Positions 31,301 through 42,851 of a stretch of 64,000 bases of DNA are shown piece by piece. The first letter of the stretch is position 1, and every line of letters starts with the position of its first letter. Source of the DNA: Tausonia pullulans (Eukaryota; Basidiomycota; Tremellomycetes; Cystofilobasidiales; Mrakiaceae); contig OX637630.1 in NCBI GenBank assembly GCA_951802195.1, positions 1 to 64,000 of the forward strand, written 5' to 3'. The notes below the pieces were generated by a model. That model was not told the DNA's origin and did no database searches. It worked only from the letters and a program-made list of their open reading frames with translations. The translations under genes and the position numbers were made by a program.

Positions 31301-33286
31301 GAGCCTCGACGAGGTGCTCAATGAAGCCAAACGAGTCGGCTTCGGGACTCGTGTTTGTGCTTGCGGCGAGCTTGACGGGAAGGAGGCGAGTTGCCGAAGC
31401 GGGAGTGGAGCTTGACGCCAACGTCGATGACGAGGAGGTTGTAGCGCTAATGGCTGACAGGAGGACATCGAGCGCGTCGGGAATGTCGAGCAAAGGGTCC
31501 TGGGAAGGACGCATCGCCAGATCCTCGAGATAGAGTGCGAGCTTGGCGGGAGTCGCCGTCGAGCCGGTGGGGGAGGTAGAAGACGCGCCGGCGTCGGCGG
31601 GGTTCGTTGGAGATGCGGGGGGCTTGTTGTTTGGAGCAGGCGAGTTGCGGCCGGTAGGAAGGGCACTGCTCGCGCGAGTGGACGCGATGGGTGTCGCTGG
31701 GGTGATGGTGTTTGATGGGAGTGAAAAGGGCAAAGAGGAGGCTGCCGAGGAAGGATCCGAGACTGGCACAGAAGTAACGTGGTCAGTCGGTTTTAAGTTC
31801 TACAGCTTTAGGTCCAAGGGGAGACGCACAAGTCGTCTGCCCGCGAACGTAAGGCTTCCAGCGTGACTCCGAGTAGTACGACTTGAGGTAAAGATGGTTG
31901 TGAAGCTCCTCGACCAGGATGTCCTTGAGGATCGTCTCGTGGTTTACAAGGTAACTCCTCAGGTCCGCTAGGGCACCAATCTCAAGCATCTCGGGCTTAT
32001 TAATCGTTTTGAGCGCTCGGACAAGAACGAGTGAGGCGAGGAGGAGCCGCTTCTCCGCCACGAGGGCATCAAGATGATCGGGGACAGCCTTGAGATGCTC
32101 ACTGAGAGGCGAAGACCAGAGGAAAAATCAGCACGAAAACACGCATGCCTGCCTCCTTGCCTTTTCACGCACATTGTGTCCAGCACGGCAATCATCTCCT
32201 TGAGGACCCGACCCCTCGCGTACAGCGCCCCGACTTCAGCCTTTCGTTCGCCACCAAGCTGCTCCTTGGCCGCCATGAGCGTCGCTCTCGCCTCACGGAC
32301 CTCGACCTGGGCGGCCGAGAGCGAGTTGAGGAAGGCGTTGTGGGTCGAAATGGCCGAGGCGAACGAGGTTGAGTGCTTGTTAACCGTCTGCTGTAGCGCG
32401 CCGAGAAGGGAGCGCGAGAGGGCATTAAACTGGGGGAGTGTCCGCTGCGAGGTGGATGATGGGTCGACGAGCTCGAGAGCAAGGGGGACGGTGTTGAACT
32501 GAGGGGCAGTGAGTGCAAGTCAAGATGGAATAGATGAAAGGCGGCGACGCACATTGGGCTCGACCATGAATTTCCAGTCGCGCTTGATCTCGCGGAGCAC
32601 GGCTGAGGAACGCATCTCGCCGTTAGCAAGGTCCCACCGCACAGCGACCCAGAGACAGCACACTCACTTCCGATCGCCGCAAACTCGCCCTCGCTGAGAC
32701 CGTGATCGTCATCCGCAACTTCGTCGGCCGTGCCCCGACGCGACGGCGTCGTCCTTGCGGCTTTGCCGTCCCTCGCGGCGCTCTGGAACGCCTTGGTCAT
32801 CAGCGCCGTCTTGAACACCTGCGAGTCGCTATCCGCTAGAGATGTCCCAGCGGCACGGGCGATCTCCCTGTCGGCGCGGTCATCCTCCCAGGTCTGCTGG
32901 GCGTTGCCCTGGTACCGGTCATCGAGTGGAGAAGGCGGCGGCGCGTCACCCTGCTGCTGCTGCTGATGCGAATGCGGGATGCCCGTCTGCGAGAGGGCAT
33001 TCGGGCGTCGCATCGACCTGGCTGGCCTCCGGAACGCCTGGGGGGGGCTCCCTGCTCCAGCGTCCGAGCCAGCCGATGGGCGCGAGGACGACGACATCGC
33101 AACGGCTCCGGCCGAGGAGCCTTCACGCATGGAGGACGAGCCCCCTCCCGTCGTCGAGGACGACATGCCCCGGGCTGGGCCCGGCTGGGAGCGGAGGCCC
33201 GGATCGCGTGAGGGCCGAGAGGTGTTCGATGGCGGGGAGGACGAGTAGCCGGGCTGGCCCACTGGCGCGGGCGGGACCCAGGACAT
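28382..33286 (-). CDS. SEC8: Exocyst complex subunit Sec8 (EXOC4)
   Basis: A multi-exon gene of roughly 1,300-1,400 residues, from MSWVPPAPVG to NEYLVSLMEVVRDE. The first 200 residues are disordered and serine/proline-rich. Then come typical Sec8 segments: KRDWKFMVEPN with VPLALELVDPS, ARATLMAAKEQLGGERKAEV, VLVRALKTINKPEMLEIGAL, LRSYLVNHETILKDILVEEL and NHLYLKSYYSESRWKPYVRG. The largest exon (up to about 31769) continues with LVEALAALGRLGWALETLTQ and EVFALVEATVAEVEERA. The long helical C-terminal half reaches the terminal exon. Sec8 is a core rod of the exocyst, tethering secretory vesicles to the plasma membrane at sites of growth. A serine/threonine/alanine-rich insertion sits in the middle exon. 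Confidence 0.85.
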
Positions 33287-33773
33287 GGATGGTGGGCGGC
33301 TGGCGGGCTGGTTGCCTGAGCGAGGATACGATGGGCTGGGCTAGCTGGAGAGGTGGCCGACGGGACGGCTGGCCGTGGATGTGAGTGCTTGTCGTTGATG
33401 ATGGTCGAGGCGCGACTTGGACGAGGGACGCGCTCAATGTCCAGAGCAGGCGCGCGCGTCGAGGCGGGCCTTGCCCTGCGGACGGTGGTTGCAGGGGTGA
33501 CGCCCGCGGGAGGCTCCTAGGCTCCGAGTACACCTCACTGGTCCATCTCTGCGCTTTGCCATCCCATCTTCTGGGCCATCTCGTAGAGGAAAACGAGCGA
33601 AACCGGGCAGTGCGCGCGCGTGTGTCTCGGCTTCTCCGCCCCTGAGCGTCTGCCCGCCTTCTCTCTTTTGTCCCTCGACGACCATCAGCCCGCCGCCGAC
33701 CAGCTTCGCCTTCACACTTGGCCGCCGTTCGCTCCCCTTCGTCTCTGTTTGAGGCCGCCTTCCACGTCTCGCC
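33287..33773. other. Divergent promoter region
   Basis: This separates SEC8 (-) from the probable mitochondrial protein gene (+). No gene or repeat was seen. Confidence 0.5.
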
Positions 33774-35167
33774 ATGTTCGCCCGCCCAAGTTGCCGGCTC
33801 GCTGCCGTCGCCGGTCCCTCTGTCTCGTCGGCGCTTGCCCCCTCCTCCGTCGCCTCCTCGTCCTCTGCTGCCACCTTCCCCTCGGTCCACCAACGCCGAG
33901 CCAAGGGCCACAAGTCCCGCCAGGGCTCCCTGATGGGGATGCGGCCCGTCATCCGCTCCTTCCGGAAGCACAACAAGCCCGTCGTCACGCGCGACGACGA
34001 GTTCAGCCTGGCGGACAAGCCTCGGCAGCCTCTCTTTAAGGACGGGCACCTCAACTACGTCAGTCCTGGCCCCTTCTCTCTACGCTCTCTCTCTCTCTCC
34101 GTCTCGTGGTCAAACCAGGCGTTGGGTCGATTGAGTCGGCCTGGTCCAGCTGGCCGTCCTCCCCGTTTGCATTCGACCGGTCCCTCTCGACACCTACTTC
34201 TCGCCCTGGCTGGCTCTCCTTTCGAGCAGATGTCGCGTTTCTCCCGCGTCTTAGCCAAGCTTCTTCTCGAGCTTCCTCCGAGCCGTCAAAGCCAGGGGAG
34301 ACGCAGCGTACGCGTGAGAAAGGATGAGCGGCCTTCGCTCTCTCTCGCCCATGGCCCGTCGCCCCGCCCGTCTTTTTCCGCACGCGACTCGACTCGCCTC
34401 GCTCTCTCTCTCGGCCGCGTCCCGTCTCACCACCTCTTCCCTCTTCTCTTGGACTGACTTCTTTTCGAAACACGAAACAGAGCCGCATGGATGCCCTCGT
34501 CTCTCTCTACCACGAGACCCGGCATCACGTCACCCGCGCCAATCTCGACGCCTACATCGACGCCGAGTTCGCGCCTCCCTCCGGCGTCCCGCGCAACCGT
34601 CCCCAGATGGCAGACCTGTATGACCTCCACGAGAGGATGGCCCGGCCGAACCTCTATGCGCCGATGGAGCAGCAAGCGAGGCTGGCGGCTGGGCCCGCGG
34701 AGGATACGGGCGCAGCGGTGGCGACTTTGGGAGGCACCGGGAGGAGGGCAGCGGTGACGTCGGAGTCGTCGGCTCGGAGGGCTTGGGAGGCTGCCATGGA
34801 CGTTTGGGAGGCTGGATCGACGACGGGCGACGCGGGCAAGTACGTCGGTGGAGGAGCCGACGCTGTCCTCTCCGAGCGGAGGGCGGCTCTTGCTGCTCTC
34901 GAGGAGGGGGCTGAAGCACCCATCAACGACTGGGTCGGTACCTCCGAGTCGGCGCTCACACCCCGTCAGCGACAGATCATCGAGGCGCTCTATGGCGCCG
35001 AGGAGGATCGTCGCCCTGGGCTACAGACAGCGCTAGAGGAGATGGAGATGCTCGAGGTGGAGAGGGAGAGGGCGCATCGGGAGGCGGACAGGCTCCTCAA
35101 AGAGAGGGAGGAGAGAATGGGGTGGGCGAGAGGCGAAGTGGACCGGAGGCAGCTGAGGATTGAGTAG
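33774..35167 (+). CDS. Unrecognised protein with probable mitochondrial targeting sequence
   Basis: Two exons, 33774-34058 and 34481-35167, give 323 residues. The N-terminus, MFARPSCRLAAVAGPSVSSA, is rich in arginine, serine and alanine without acidic residues, as in mitochondrial presequences. It is followed by a basic stretch (HQRRAKGHKSRQGSLMGMRP). Downstream of the junction (LNY then SRMDALVSLYHETRHHVTRA) the protein is soluble and helical, ending in a charged coiled coil (EMEMLEVERERAHREADRLL). The size, presequence and basic segment would suit a mitochondrial ribosomal or assembly protein, but I do not recognise the family. The single intron is 422 bp, several times longer than its neighbours, and starts GTCAGT. 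Confidence 0.65.
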
Positions 35168-35551
35168 ATGGTGGAGAGGAAGGGAATGAAATTTGAGCTT
35201 TCTGGATTGACGGAGTGCATGTGCATCGAGAGAGGTTTTGAGCAAGGGCAATATGGAGAGAGCAGCACGGCAGGACAGGCGGAGAGAGAGAACGAAACGG
35301 ATCCAGCCGAGGAGTGTTCGTGGATGCAAGCAGGGAAGAAAAGAGGAAAGAAAGAAAGGAAAAGGAGTGGGTCGAGAGGGATCTCTGCGGGAGGTGGAGG
35401 ACGAGAGTGGGGCCAGCTCGAGGGGAGAAAGATGAACCATGCAAAAGAAGGGCAAGTGAAAGGGCGAATGTTACGACAGAGCTGGTATACTAGGTGAGAC
35501 AGTGGGCAGAGCAAGGGGGAGAGCACGAGAAAGAGAGAGAAGTGTGCGGAT
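35168..35551. other. Convergent 3' region
   Basis: A purine-rich (plus strand) stretch between two converging genes. No gene was seen. Confidence 0.5.
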
Positions 35552-37737
35552 CTAGAAGTAGTTATTCCTCTGCTGCTGCGGGGGCTTAACATCCGCCACC
35601 GGAGAAAGCGTCATCCCCACCGTGGCACTCGCCCTCCGTCTCGCCTCGGCCTCCTCCTCCTGCTCGAGCGTAAAGTAGCTCGCAGTGTCGTTCGCGGTCC
35701 CGACAGAGTAGACGCTCCCACCTGTCTCCCGACTCGCGTACGTCGCTCGTCGGTCGTGCTCTGACGTAGCCCTCACGTCCGCGTCCGGGTTCACCCAGTC
35801 CGACCAATCGCCAAGCTCGCCGGCCTCGCTCACGGGCCGAGCGCCCGAGACGGGGACGAGCAGAGCCGAGGAGCTCATCATCGCTCCCGGAACGGCAAGT
35901 GTTCGCGTGCGCGGGAGCTGCTGCTGCTGCTGCTGCTGCTGCTGAGTCTCCTGCCTCTCGTCCTGCGACTTCTGCTGCGGCTGCTGCGGCTGCGGTGGAG
36001 CAAGGTACCCGCCCGCCGAGGAGGAGGAGGAGACGACAGCGGAGGCCCCTGCGGGCTCATCGACCAGAGGCTGGAACGCCCTCTCCTGAGCACCCGGGGA
36101 AGACGAAGGCGAGAATGGGGCCGGGTTTGAGGGTCCGGCTGAGACGAAGGACCCTGCCCTCGCCATCGCGCGGCTTGCAAGCGGCTTCCGGCCCGTCGTC
36201 GTGACGGGCTTGATGAAGGCCGAGTCAGAGGATGGTGGGGCGTCCGTAGGTCGACCGCCGTTGCGGCACTTGCGCCAGATGAGGAGGAGAAGAAGGCCAA
36301 AGACGGCGAGCGCGCCGACGCCAACAGCGACCCAGATGCCGATGGATTTACTGAGCGAGATCGAGTTGAGCGAGACAGTGGAGCCGAAGGAGGAAGATGA
36401 CGAGGACGGAGACGCGACGGAGGATGTGGACGAGGCAGATGCCCAAGGCGAGGAACCCGCTTCACCGGCCGAATGACGACTGACAGTGCCAAACTCCCAC
36501 CAGTCGGCCATCATCGTTCCCTGGTCGAGGTTCACCATGCTGAACGTATGCTGGCCATCGGCGAGGCCAGCCCTGTGAAACGTGACGTGATCGCCAAATA
36601 TCGTCTGCGGGTCCACACTCGCGAGCGGCACATTCCGCGAGGCATTGACCACAGAAAGAGCGACACCATCGACGACGGGGATGAAGGTGCCAAGCGAGTG
36701 CGAGAGCGGAGAGCGGAGCGTGATGTAGTTGCCACTAAAGGTGAAGGCGAGCGACGAGCCGTTGTAGTCGGTCCATGAGATGCTGTTGTTATTGACCTTG
36801 CTCAGATTCGGCTTGAGTGCGTCAGCCTCAGTCGTGTTGTCAATGTTTTGGCCTGCAAGCACATGCGGAGCATCAGCCACAAAGATACATACGCGCAAAT
36901 GACAGTAACGACGAACCGGGGCTGGCCGAGGAGAGCTGATTCCAGCCTGGTGAATAGGACAGCTTGTTGTTTTGCCACTCGTCGGCGTCGAGCTTCTGAG
37001 ACGAGACCGAGGAGCTGGGGAAGGGGAGCCAAAGAGCGGGGTCAGCCCAAGCAAGCAGGCAGGTAGGCAAACAGGAGCAAGTCGGACGAGGCAAGGCCAG
37101 ACGAGGAAAGCAGGAAGGCAGATGGCCCCTGTCGAAACGGCGCGAACCGTCTGCCTCCCTTCGGCTCTCCGTTGTCTCCCACAGAGAGCCAACGCTGCTG
37201 CTCACCCATCCCATCCGAGCTCGAGACCGAGCACCCGGAGCACGCCTGCCTGGCTTGGCTCGCGGGCGGCGTCGACCGATACGAATGTCGCCCGAAAGTC
37301 ATGTGTGCCCTCAGGAAGGTCCGTCAGGTTGTGGGACCGCGTCTGGGAGAGGTCGTTCACCCCGCGGACGAAGGTCCCGTTTAGGAAAAGCGAGACGTTG
37401 TAATAGGACGTAGGAGTAACGAGCAGCGAAATCGAGGACCCTGGAACGAACGTGACCAAGGAACGGGGAAACGGGAGGTTAGCAACACGGACCCTTAAGC
37501 GAGGAGCAAGCTAGCAGAAAGCCCTCAGACGCGCTACGACCCACCCTCGATGGAGGCCTCAACGTTAAGGTCGTGGCTAACGGCCCACGCCTGGGTCCAT
37601 CGGGTCGACTGGCCGTCCCAAGCATCGATGTTATCCCAGCCGGCGTTCCAGCCGACAGTCCAATCGGCCGAGACAGGCGTGAACGCGAGCAGGGGCGAGA
37701 GCGGGGAGAGGTGCGTGGTGAGGGATGCGTTGGACAT
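35552..37737 (-). CDS. Single-pass membrane protein with glycosylated outer domain
   Basis: Starts at ATG 37737 (MSNASLTTHLSPLSPLLAFT) and ends PPQQQRNNYF. The outer part holds two beta-rich modules with many N-glycosylation sites (NVS, NGT, NLT, NTT, NNS, NGS, NAS). Motifs include SADWTVGWNAGWDN and FTFSGNYITLRSPLSH with VVDGVALSVVN, a pattern repeated in basidiomycete proteins of this architecture. A serine-rich stalk follows, then one transmembrane helix (GIWVAVGVGALAVFGLLLLL, near 36265-36335) and a basic stop-transfer RKCRNGGR. The roughly 240-residue cytoplasmic tail is disordered with a glutamine run. There is no classical signal peptide, so the single helix may act as a signal anchor. 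A role in wall sensing or adhesion is only a guess. Confidence 0.7.
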
Positions 37738-38397
37738 GGCGGGCGGCGCTCAAGTGCAATGAAGAGGACACTAGCTAGGCGAGCCAGAAAGACGGGGGCA
37801 GGGGTTGGATAGGTTCCTCTATGGAGAGGGGGTTATGATTTGGAAGGGTAGGCCGGGGCAAGCTGAGGTGAAAGAGTGATGGTCGGCCGTCGAGGAGAGC
37901 GAGCGTGCGTCAAGGGGGAGAAAGAGGGGATGGAGAGAGAGGAAAGACGATGAAGGGCCGAGACACAAGTAAGAGGAGCCTCGCCTGCCCGAGGTGAGGC
38001 GGTGGGAAGGGGGCGGGGAAGATATAGGTGGTCGTTGAGCTTGAGGAGGCAAACGCCAACAGATTGAGCGACGCGCCGCCCGGGGAAGCGTTCACGCCAG
38101 GGGCCGTATCTCTTCAAACGATTGCCGAGGGCTTCGCTCGCAGCCTCATGGTTACTCTGGCTGTGGCCTTTTAACTTCATCAGACATCTTCTTTCATGCA
38201 GGGGCCGGGCATCAACGGCTGCGTGCAAGGTCGAGACAAGACCAAGCGGCGCATCACGACGAGATGGACCACCAGAGGTAGATACGACCCCCTTGTCCGC
38301 TCCTCGCTGGGGATGGAGAACAGACGACCCATGTATCCAGAATGTGGATTCCATCTAAAGTAGAGGCAGGCCGAGTCTTTCCTTCCTCTAACCCTCC
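37738..38397. other. Intergenic, promoter of the membrane-protein gene
   Basis: Between two minus-strand genes. Only short overlapping open frames without motifs are present. Confidence 0.5.
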
Positions 38398-39547
38398 TTA
38401 ATTCGATCGGAGGACCGCCGCGCGCTGCTTGGCCGTTGCCCAGGCCGCATCGACGCGGTCGAGCCAGCCCTGGAGGGACGACGAGAACGGGAACAGTAGG
38501 ATCAAGGGGCAAGGAACAAGCGGGCAGGTTCAGACACCTGTACTGGCTCGGGTTCTCGATGATCTAGGGCGCCACGCCGAGGACGGACCTGTACACTCTT
38601 GACACCCTGCTTGCGCTCCTTCCGAGCCTCCTCCCATGCCGCTGGACACTGGACACCGTCGAGCCAGAGGAGCAGCTGGAGGAGCAGCTCGCCGAGAGTC
38701 CGGTGTTGCTTCAGCAGCGACTCGTACGCTTCCGACCCTGGCACGGGTGCCGCTCCGTTGAGCGCCTGGTACAGAGAGCGACGTCAGCCTTATGTGGTGA
38801 TGTAGTCCTGCTTCAATTCCCTCCTTCAACCTTAAACGAGGAATAGAACGAGAAGATCAAGGGATAATCCAACGCTGTCACTCACCGCGTTCTCAAACTC
38901 CTCCACCTGGCTCCCCAACGACGCCTGCGTCTCGCCGACCTTGAGCCTTATGCTCTCAACAAGTCTCGGCTCTGTTGTCGCTTCCTCATCCGCCTTGGCC
39001 TTCTTCGACTTGCTCCCTCCTCCACTCCCACCAGCTCCTCCTCCGCCGGATGCCGTCGCTCGCGCCACGCGCTCCCTCTCAACGCGCGAGACGCCCGCCG
39101 CCCCAGCCGACCCAATGACAGCGAGGACCGAGCCGTCCCGGAGACCATATGACGAAAGCGGGGCCTGGTCGTCGAGCATGACGCCGCCTGCGTGGACGAG
39201 CTTGATCTCCGAGGGTGCGAGGCCCGTCTTAGCGGCAAGGATCGTTCGGAGCGCGGAGAGCTTGGTTAAGTGGAGAGGCGTTGAGATGGGGACGGAGAGC
39301 TGGAGAGAAAGAGACTCATCAGTATGGAGCACCTCAGACCACCCCACTCGTAGAAGTAACGGGGTGGGATGCGAGAAAGGTCCGCAGAGAGACGCGCGAT
39401 GCTCACCTTCTCCTTGCCCCACTTGACAGTGAGAATGGCTGTCCGGTTGGAGCGCGATCCGCCGGCCGGGGCGGGCGCGAAGGCTGGCTGAGAACTCACG
39501 CCGTCGGCGAATTGGTTGCGGAACTTGTCCTTGAACTGGTTGAACAT
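38398..39547 (-). CDS. BAG-domain co-chaperone with ubiquitin-like domain
   Basis: Starts MFNQFKDKFRNQFADG (ATG 39547); an upstream in-frame ATG exists but gives a basic extension without conservation clues. An intron follows KWGKEK; the next exon reads LSVPISTPLHLTKLSALRTI and SEIKLVHAGGVMLDDQAPLS, then SYGLRDGSVLAVIG, a ubiquitin-like fold. A glycine/serine linker with a basic patch (GGGSKSKKAKADEE) leads to the C-terminal helices of a BAG domain: QASLGSQVEEFENA, then AYESLLKQHRTLGELLLQLL, LDGVQCP and finally GWLDRVDAAWATAKQRAAVL ending RSN (stop at 38398). BAG proteins bind the Hsp70 ATPase domain and speed nucleotide release; the ubiquitin-like part often links to the proteasome. Confidence 0.82.
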
Positions 39548-40395
39548 GGCTGAGGGTGCGGGATAGGGCTGATTGCTGGAAGTTCGGAGAGAAGAGGTGC
39601 GTTTGGGTGCCGCCGACGGCCGTCGTTTTCGAGAGGGCGGAGGTGGCGTCGTCATCCTGGGCAATCCTTAACGACGTGGGATCCTGCTTGTAGGGGTGAC
39701 AACTTTTGACTGATGCGGTGGAGAGATTTGGCTAAGAGGGGGATCATCAAGAGCACAATGCGACACTTGTGAGTTGTGCTGCAAATATGTGGCGCCGGAG
39801 CCATCGTCGACGTGGATGTCTGATGAGACTGCCCCGAGATCCCCTCGACATGTCAGACAACTTCACGTTCTGCCTAGGGTATCCCATCCAGATATATTTA
39901 TAGCTCGCACGAATTCCTGGGAAGCGGAAACGCCACCTTGCTGCGCTCACTAACCGGTGATTGATGCTAGGACGATTTCTCAAAACCCAGTTCCTCAGGA
40001 ACTAAGGACAATAGTGTTATCTATCAGCACATTTATGATGAAGAGTATCAATTAAATTATAGTTTAAAGTCATCCTCCAGACTGTAAATCAACATAGTGT
40101 GGAGGAGTTACCACCACTCACCATCAGTGGCCCGGCGCTGCGGATGCAACTCTCATCGTCATGTGCTGGCATAGCCTTGACCTTGATCTTCTTAATTGAT
40201 ATTCGGTCTAGGGGCCGAGGCCATAACCCGCTCAGTTTTACGATGGAGATGCACTTGACGACCTGGAGGGTGAGAACCAACGGACCTTCGGCCCTCTTCC
40301 CGGTCTCGAGCGAGAATACGACTTATCTCCGCCGACGTCGACCTCGCCCTCCTTCTCTTTCTCAACCTCCGTCTTTTCTTACCCCTCTCCTCACC
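39548..40395. other. Divergent promoter region with an AT-rich core
   Basis: Between the BAG gene (-) and the HAD hydrolase gene (+). About 39985-40085 is markedly AT-rich for this genome (for example ATCAATTAAATTATAGTTTA). No gene was found. Confidence 0.5.
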
Positions 40396-42159
40396 ATGCT
40401 TTCCTTCTTCCTCCCCGCACTTTCTCCCCGACGAGTGTCGCCCATGGGCGTCGTCCGGTCCATTGCCCAACGATCCCTTCAAAGTGCGTCGATCCGCGTC
40501 GACATGTCGACGTCGTCCCGGTCGGACGCGCTTACCCGACTCGCCCGGGTACTCTGACTTACGGCTCCTCTCCTTCCCTTACCTCCTGGCAGCCTCTTCA
40601 ACGAACCCTCCCAGGTGTAGCTTTGCCTTTGACATCGACGGCGTTCTCAAAAAGGGCGAGGTCGTCTTCCCCGGCACGCGCCGGGCGCTCAAGCTCCTTC
40701 GCAAGAAGTTAGTGAGCGAGCTGCCTCTTTCCCAATGAGAGAGGGGTTGACCGCTCACCGCCTCCCAGAAACATTCCCTTCGTCCTCATCACGAACGGCG
40801 GAGGTATCACCGAGGCCAAGCGATGCGCTCTCCTCTCGTCCGAACTTGAGGTCGAGATCGGACCAAATCAACTCGTCCAGTCGCACACCCCGCTCCGACA
40901 CGCTCTCGCCCCCCGGTTCGCCGATGAGGCCGTCATGATCCTTGGTGGCAAGAATGATCTCTGTCGGCAGGTTGCCAGATCGTCAGTAGCGTTATCCAGC
41001 CAGAGAGGGGAGGAGTGCCTTACGTGCAAAGCGCTGACCTCGCCGGACCCGTTTCTTTTCGTACAGGTACGGCCTTAACAAGGCGTATACACCGCTGGAC
41101 GTCCTCCGTTGGAACCCGTCGTACTGGCCGTTCCGGGATCTCTCCGATGAGGATCTCGCTCACACTATCGTTCGTGATATATATTCTTTCTGGCTAGCTG
41201 GCTCGCTCGTTTACACTGTCTCCCTACGGCCCCCCCGGCTCCTCCCAGGAGGCCGATTTCTCCAAGATCTCCTTCAAGGCCATCGTCAGTCTCCACGATA
41301 GCCGCGACTGGGGCACCGAGCTTTCCGTCGCGAGCGAGATCCTTCAGGCGGAAAACGGTGTCCTCGGAACTCGGCGCACCAACTTCGGCAATGGGCAGGG
41401 CGACGTTGAGGTTGTCTTCTGCAACCCTGACCTTCTTTGGGGCAAGTGAGTATTGGGTGATGCAGAGCTGTAGAAGAAGGGGGCTGATCTAACGACGTCC
41501 TGCTTTGCCCAGCGACTACCCCATCCGTGAGTGACCAGCCTGTTCTTGCAAGGGGCCTCATCGACTGACCTGCCCAACTCTTCTTCTTCTCTTCAGCCCG
41601 CTATGGAGCTGGAGGTATTTCGCATCTTCTTGCCTGCCTCTTGTTGTTGGACTTTCTGCTGACCGCTCCACCCCTTCAGCCTTCAAGTCTGCGCTCCTGC
41701 ATGTCCACAAGGAGGCCACCGGCTGGGATATTGAGTTTTCGCAGATGGGCAAGCCGTTCAAGGTCAGCCGCTTGCCTCGTCAGATTCGGCATCGAAAGCC
41801 AGAAACAGAAGCTGACGATTTTCACCCCCAATCAGTCGACATACGAGTTTGCGCACGCCATGCTCAAGGAGAACGCCGGACCTTCGGGCGACCTCGGGCA
41901 CACCTATATGGTCCGTCTCTCTTATGCTCTCCCCACTGCCCCTCACCTCCCTATCCTGACAAGCTCCCAAATACAAAAGATCGGCGACAACCCTGCGTCC
42001 GACATTGCTGGCGCCAACGCCTACGGCTGGTCCTCCCTGCTCGTCAAGACGGGCGTTTTCCGGCCTAACGAGGGTCCTCCGGCTCACGAGCCGACGCGCA
42101 TCGTCGAGGACGTCGAGGATGGTGTGATGTGGGCCCTGAGGAAGGAGGGGGTGATCTGA
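40396..42159 (+). CDS. CECR5/HDHD5-type HAD hydrolase, probably mitochondrial
   Basis: Exon 1 (40396-40483) encodes MLSFFLPALSPRRVSPMGVV and a further arginine/serine stretch, a plausible mitochondrial presequence. Splicing to 40593 in the right phase gives SSTNPPRCSFAFDIDGVLKK. HAD motifs follow: motif I FDIDGVLKKG, motif II FVLITNGGG, the cap with GPNQLVQSHTPLRH and VMILGGKNDLCRQVARSYGL, YTPLDVLRWNPSYWPFRDLS, and motif IV YMIGDNPASDIAGANAYGWS. The end is VMWALRKEGVI. This is subfamily IIA as in human CECR5 and yeast YKR070W; the substrate is not established for the family. About nine short exons. The intron between EDLAHTI and EADFSK begins GTTCGT, a less usual donor. Confidence 0.85.
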
Positions 42160-42215
42160 AGCAAACATACTCAAAGGTCTCTGGAGGGGCAAAAGGAAAG
42201 ATATATTTATTTCAA

Positions 42216-42851
42216 CTACCGACACGTCCGGCTGCGTGATGGGTGTCCAGCACCTCTTTGCCTTTTCACCCTCAGCAGATGGCGCAGCACCCTCCAACTC
42301 TTCCTCCCTCGGCTTGGGGCTGGAACGGGTTCTCGCTTTTCGGGACCCGACCCCAGACGGATGGGACCTGGATGTGGCGCGAGAAAAGCCCAGGAGCGAG
42401 GCATCAGAAACCGCGGTACCCCACCAGAGACGAGGGCCCTTCTTCGGCTCACTAGAGGGTCCTTGGTCGTCCTGCAGAACCGGATGAGCCTGCCCAAGCG
42501 AGTAGCCGACTTCAGCTCGAGCTTCGCGCAGCATCACATCACCCCCGCACAACCTGGCGCGGCGCCCACAGTGCGAGTCCTCTCTCATACGCACGTATCG
42601 CTCGACTCGGACACCTTGACGGACGACCACTGAAGGTCCGCCTCAAGCTTATCCGCGTAGTCCGTTATCCGGCCAAGCTTGAACTCGGCCATGTCTATGG
42701 TAAAGCGGAAGGAGTAACGCAAGTGAGCAAGAGAGATAGAGAGGAGGGCGAGGCGCATGCGCGGACCGGCCGAGAGCGAAGGTCAGAGCGCAAGCGTTAG
42801 AGGAGGTAGAGGGGAGGCGGCGGAAGACTCACACCGTTTGGGACTGGACAT
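42216..42851 (-). CDS. Possible small multi-exon gene, unrecognised
   Basis: An ATG at 42851 (MSSPKRY) is followed by a good donor (GTGAGT). Splicing to an acceptor ending CATAG at about 42695 gives, in frame, MAEFKLGRITDYADKLEADL then QWSSVKVSESSD. Beyond this the model is uncertain: two splice choices lead either to a basic tail ending at 42216 or to a longer frame that would run into the 3' end of the hydrolase gene on the other strand. The charged helix-like start and matching splice phase argue for a real gene. I do not recognise the family. Confidence 0.35.

Noticed and set aside
41764-42630. Long minus-strand frame of 288 codons over the hydrolase 3' end
   Set aside because: Most of it is antisense to well-conserved hydrolase exons; only the part beyond 42160 is considered, in the small gene candidate.
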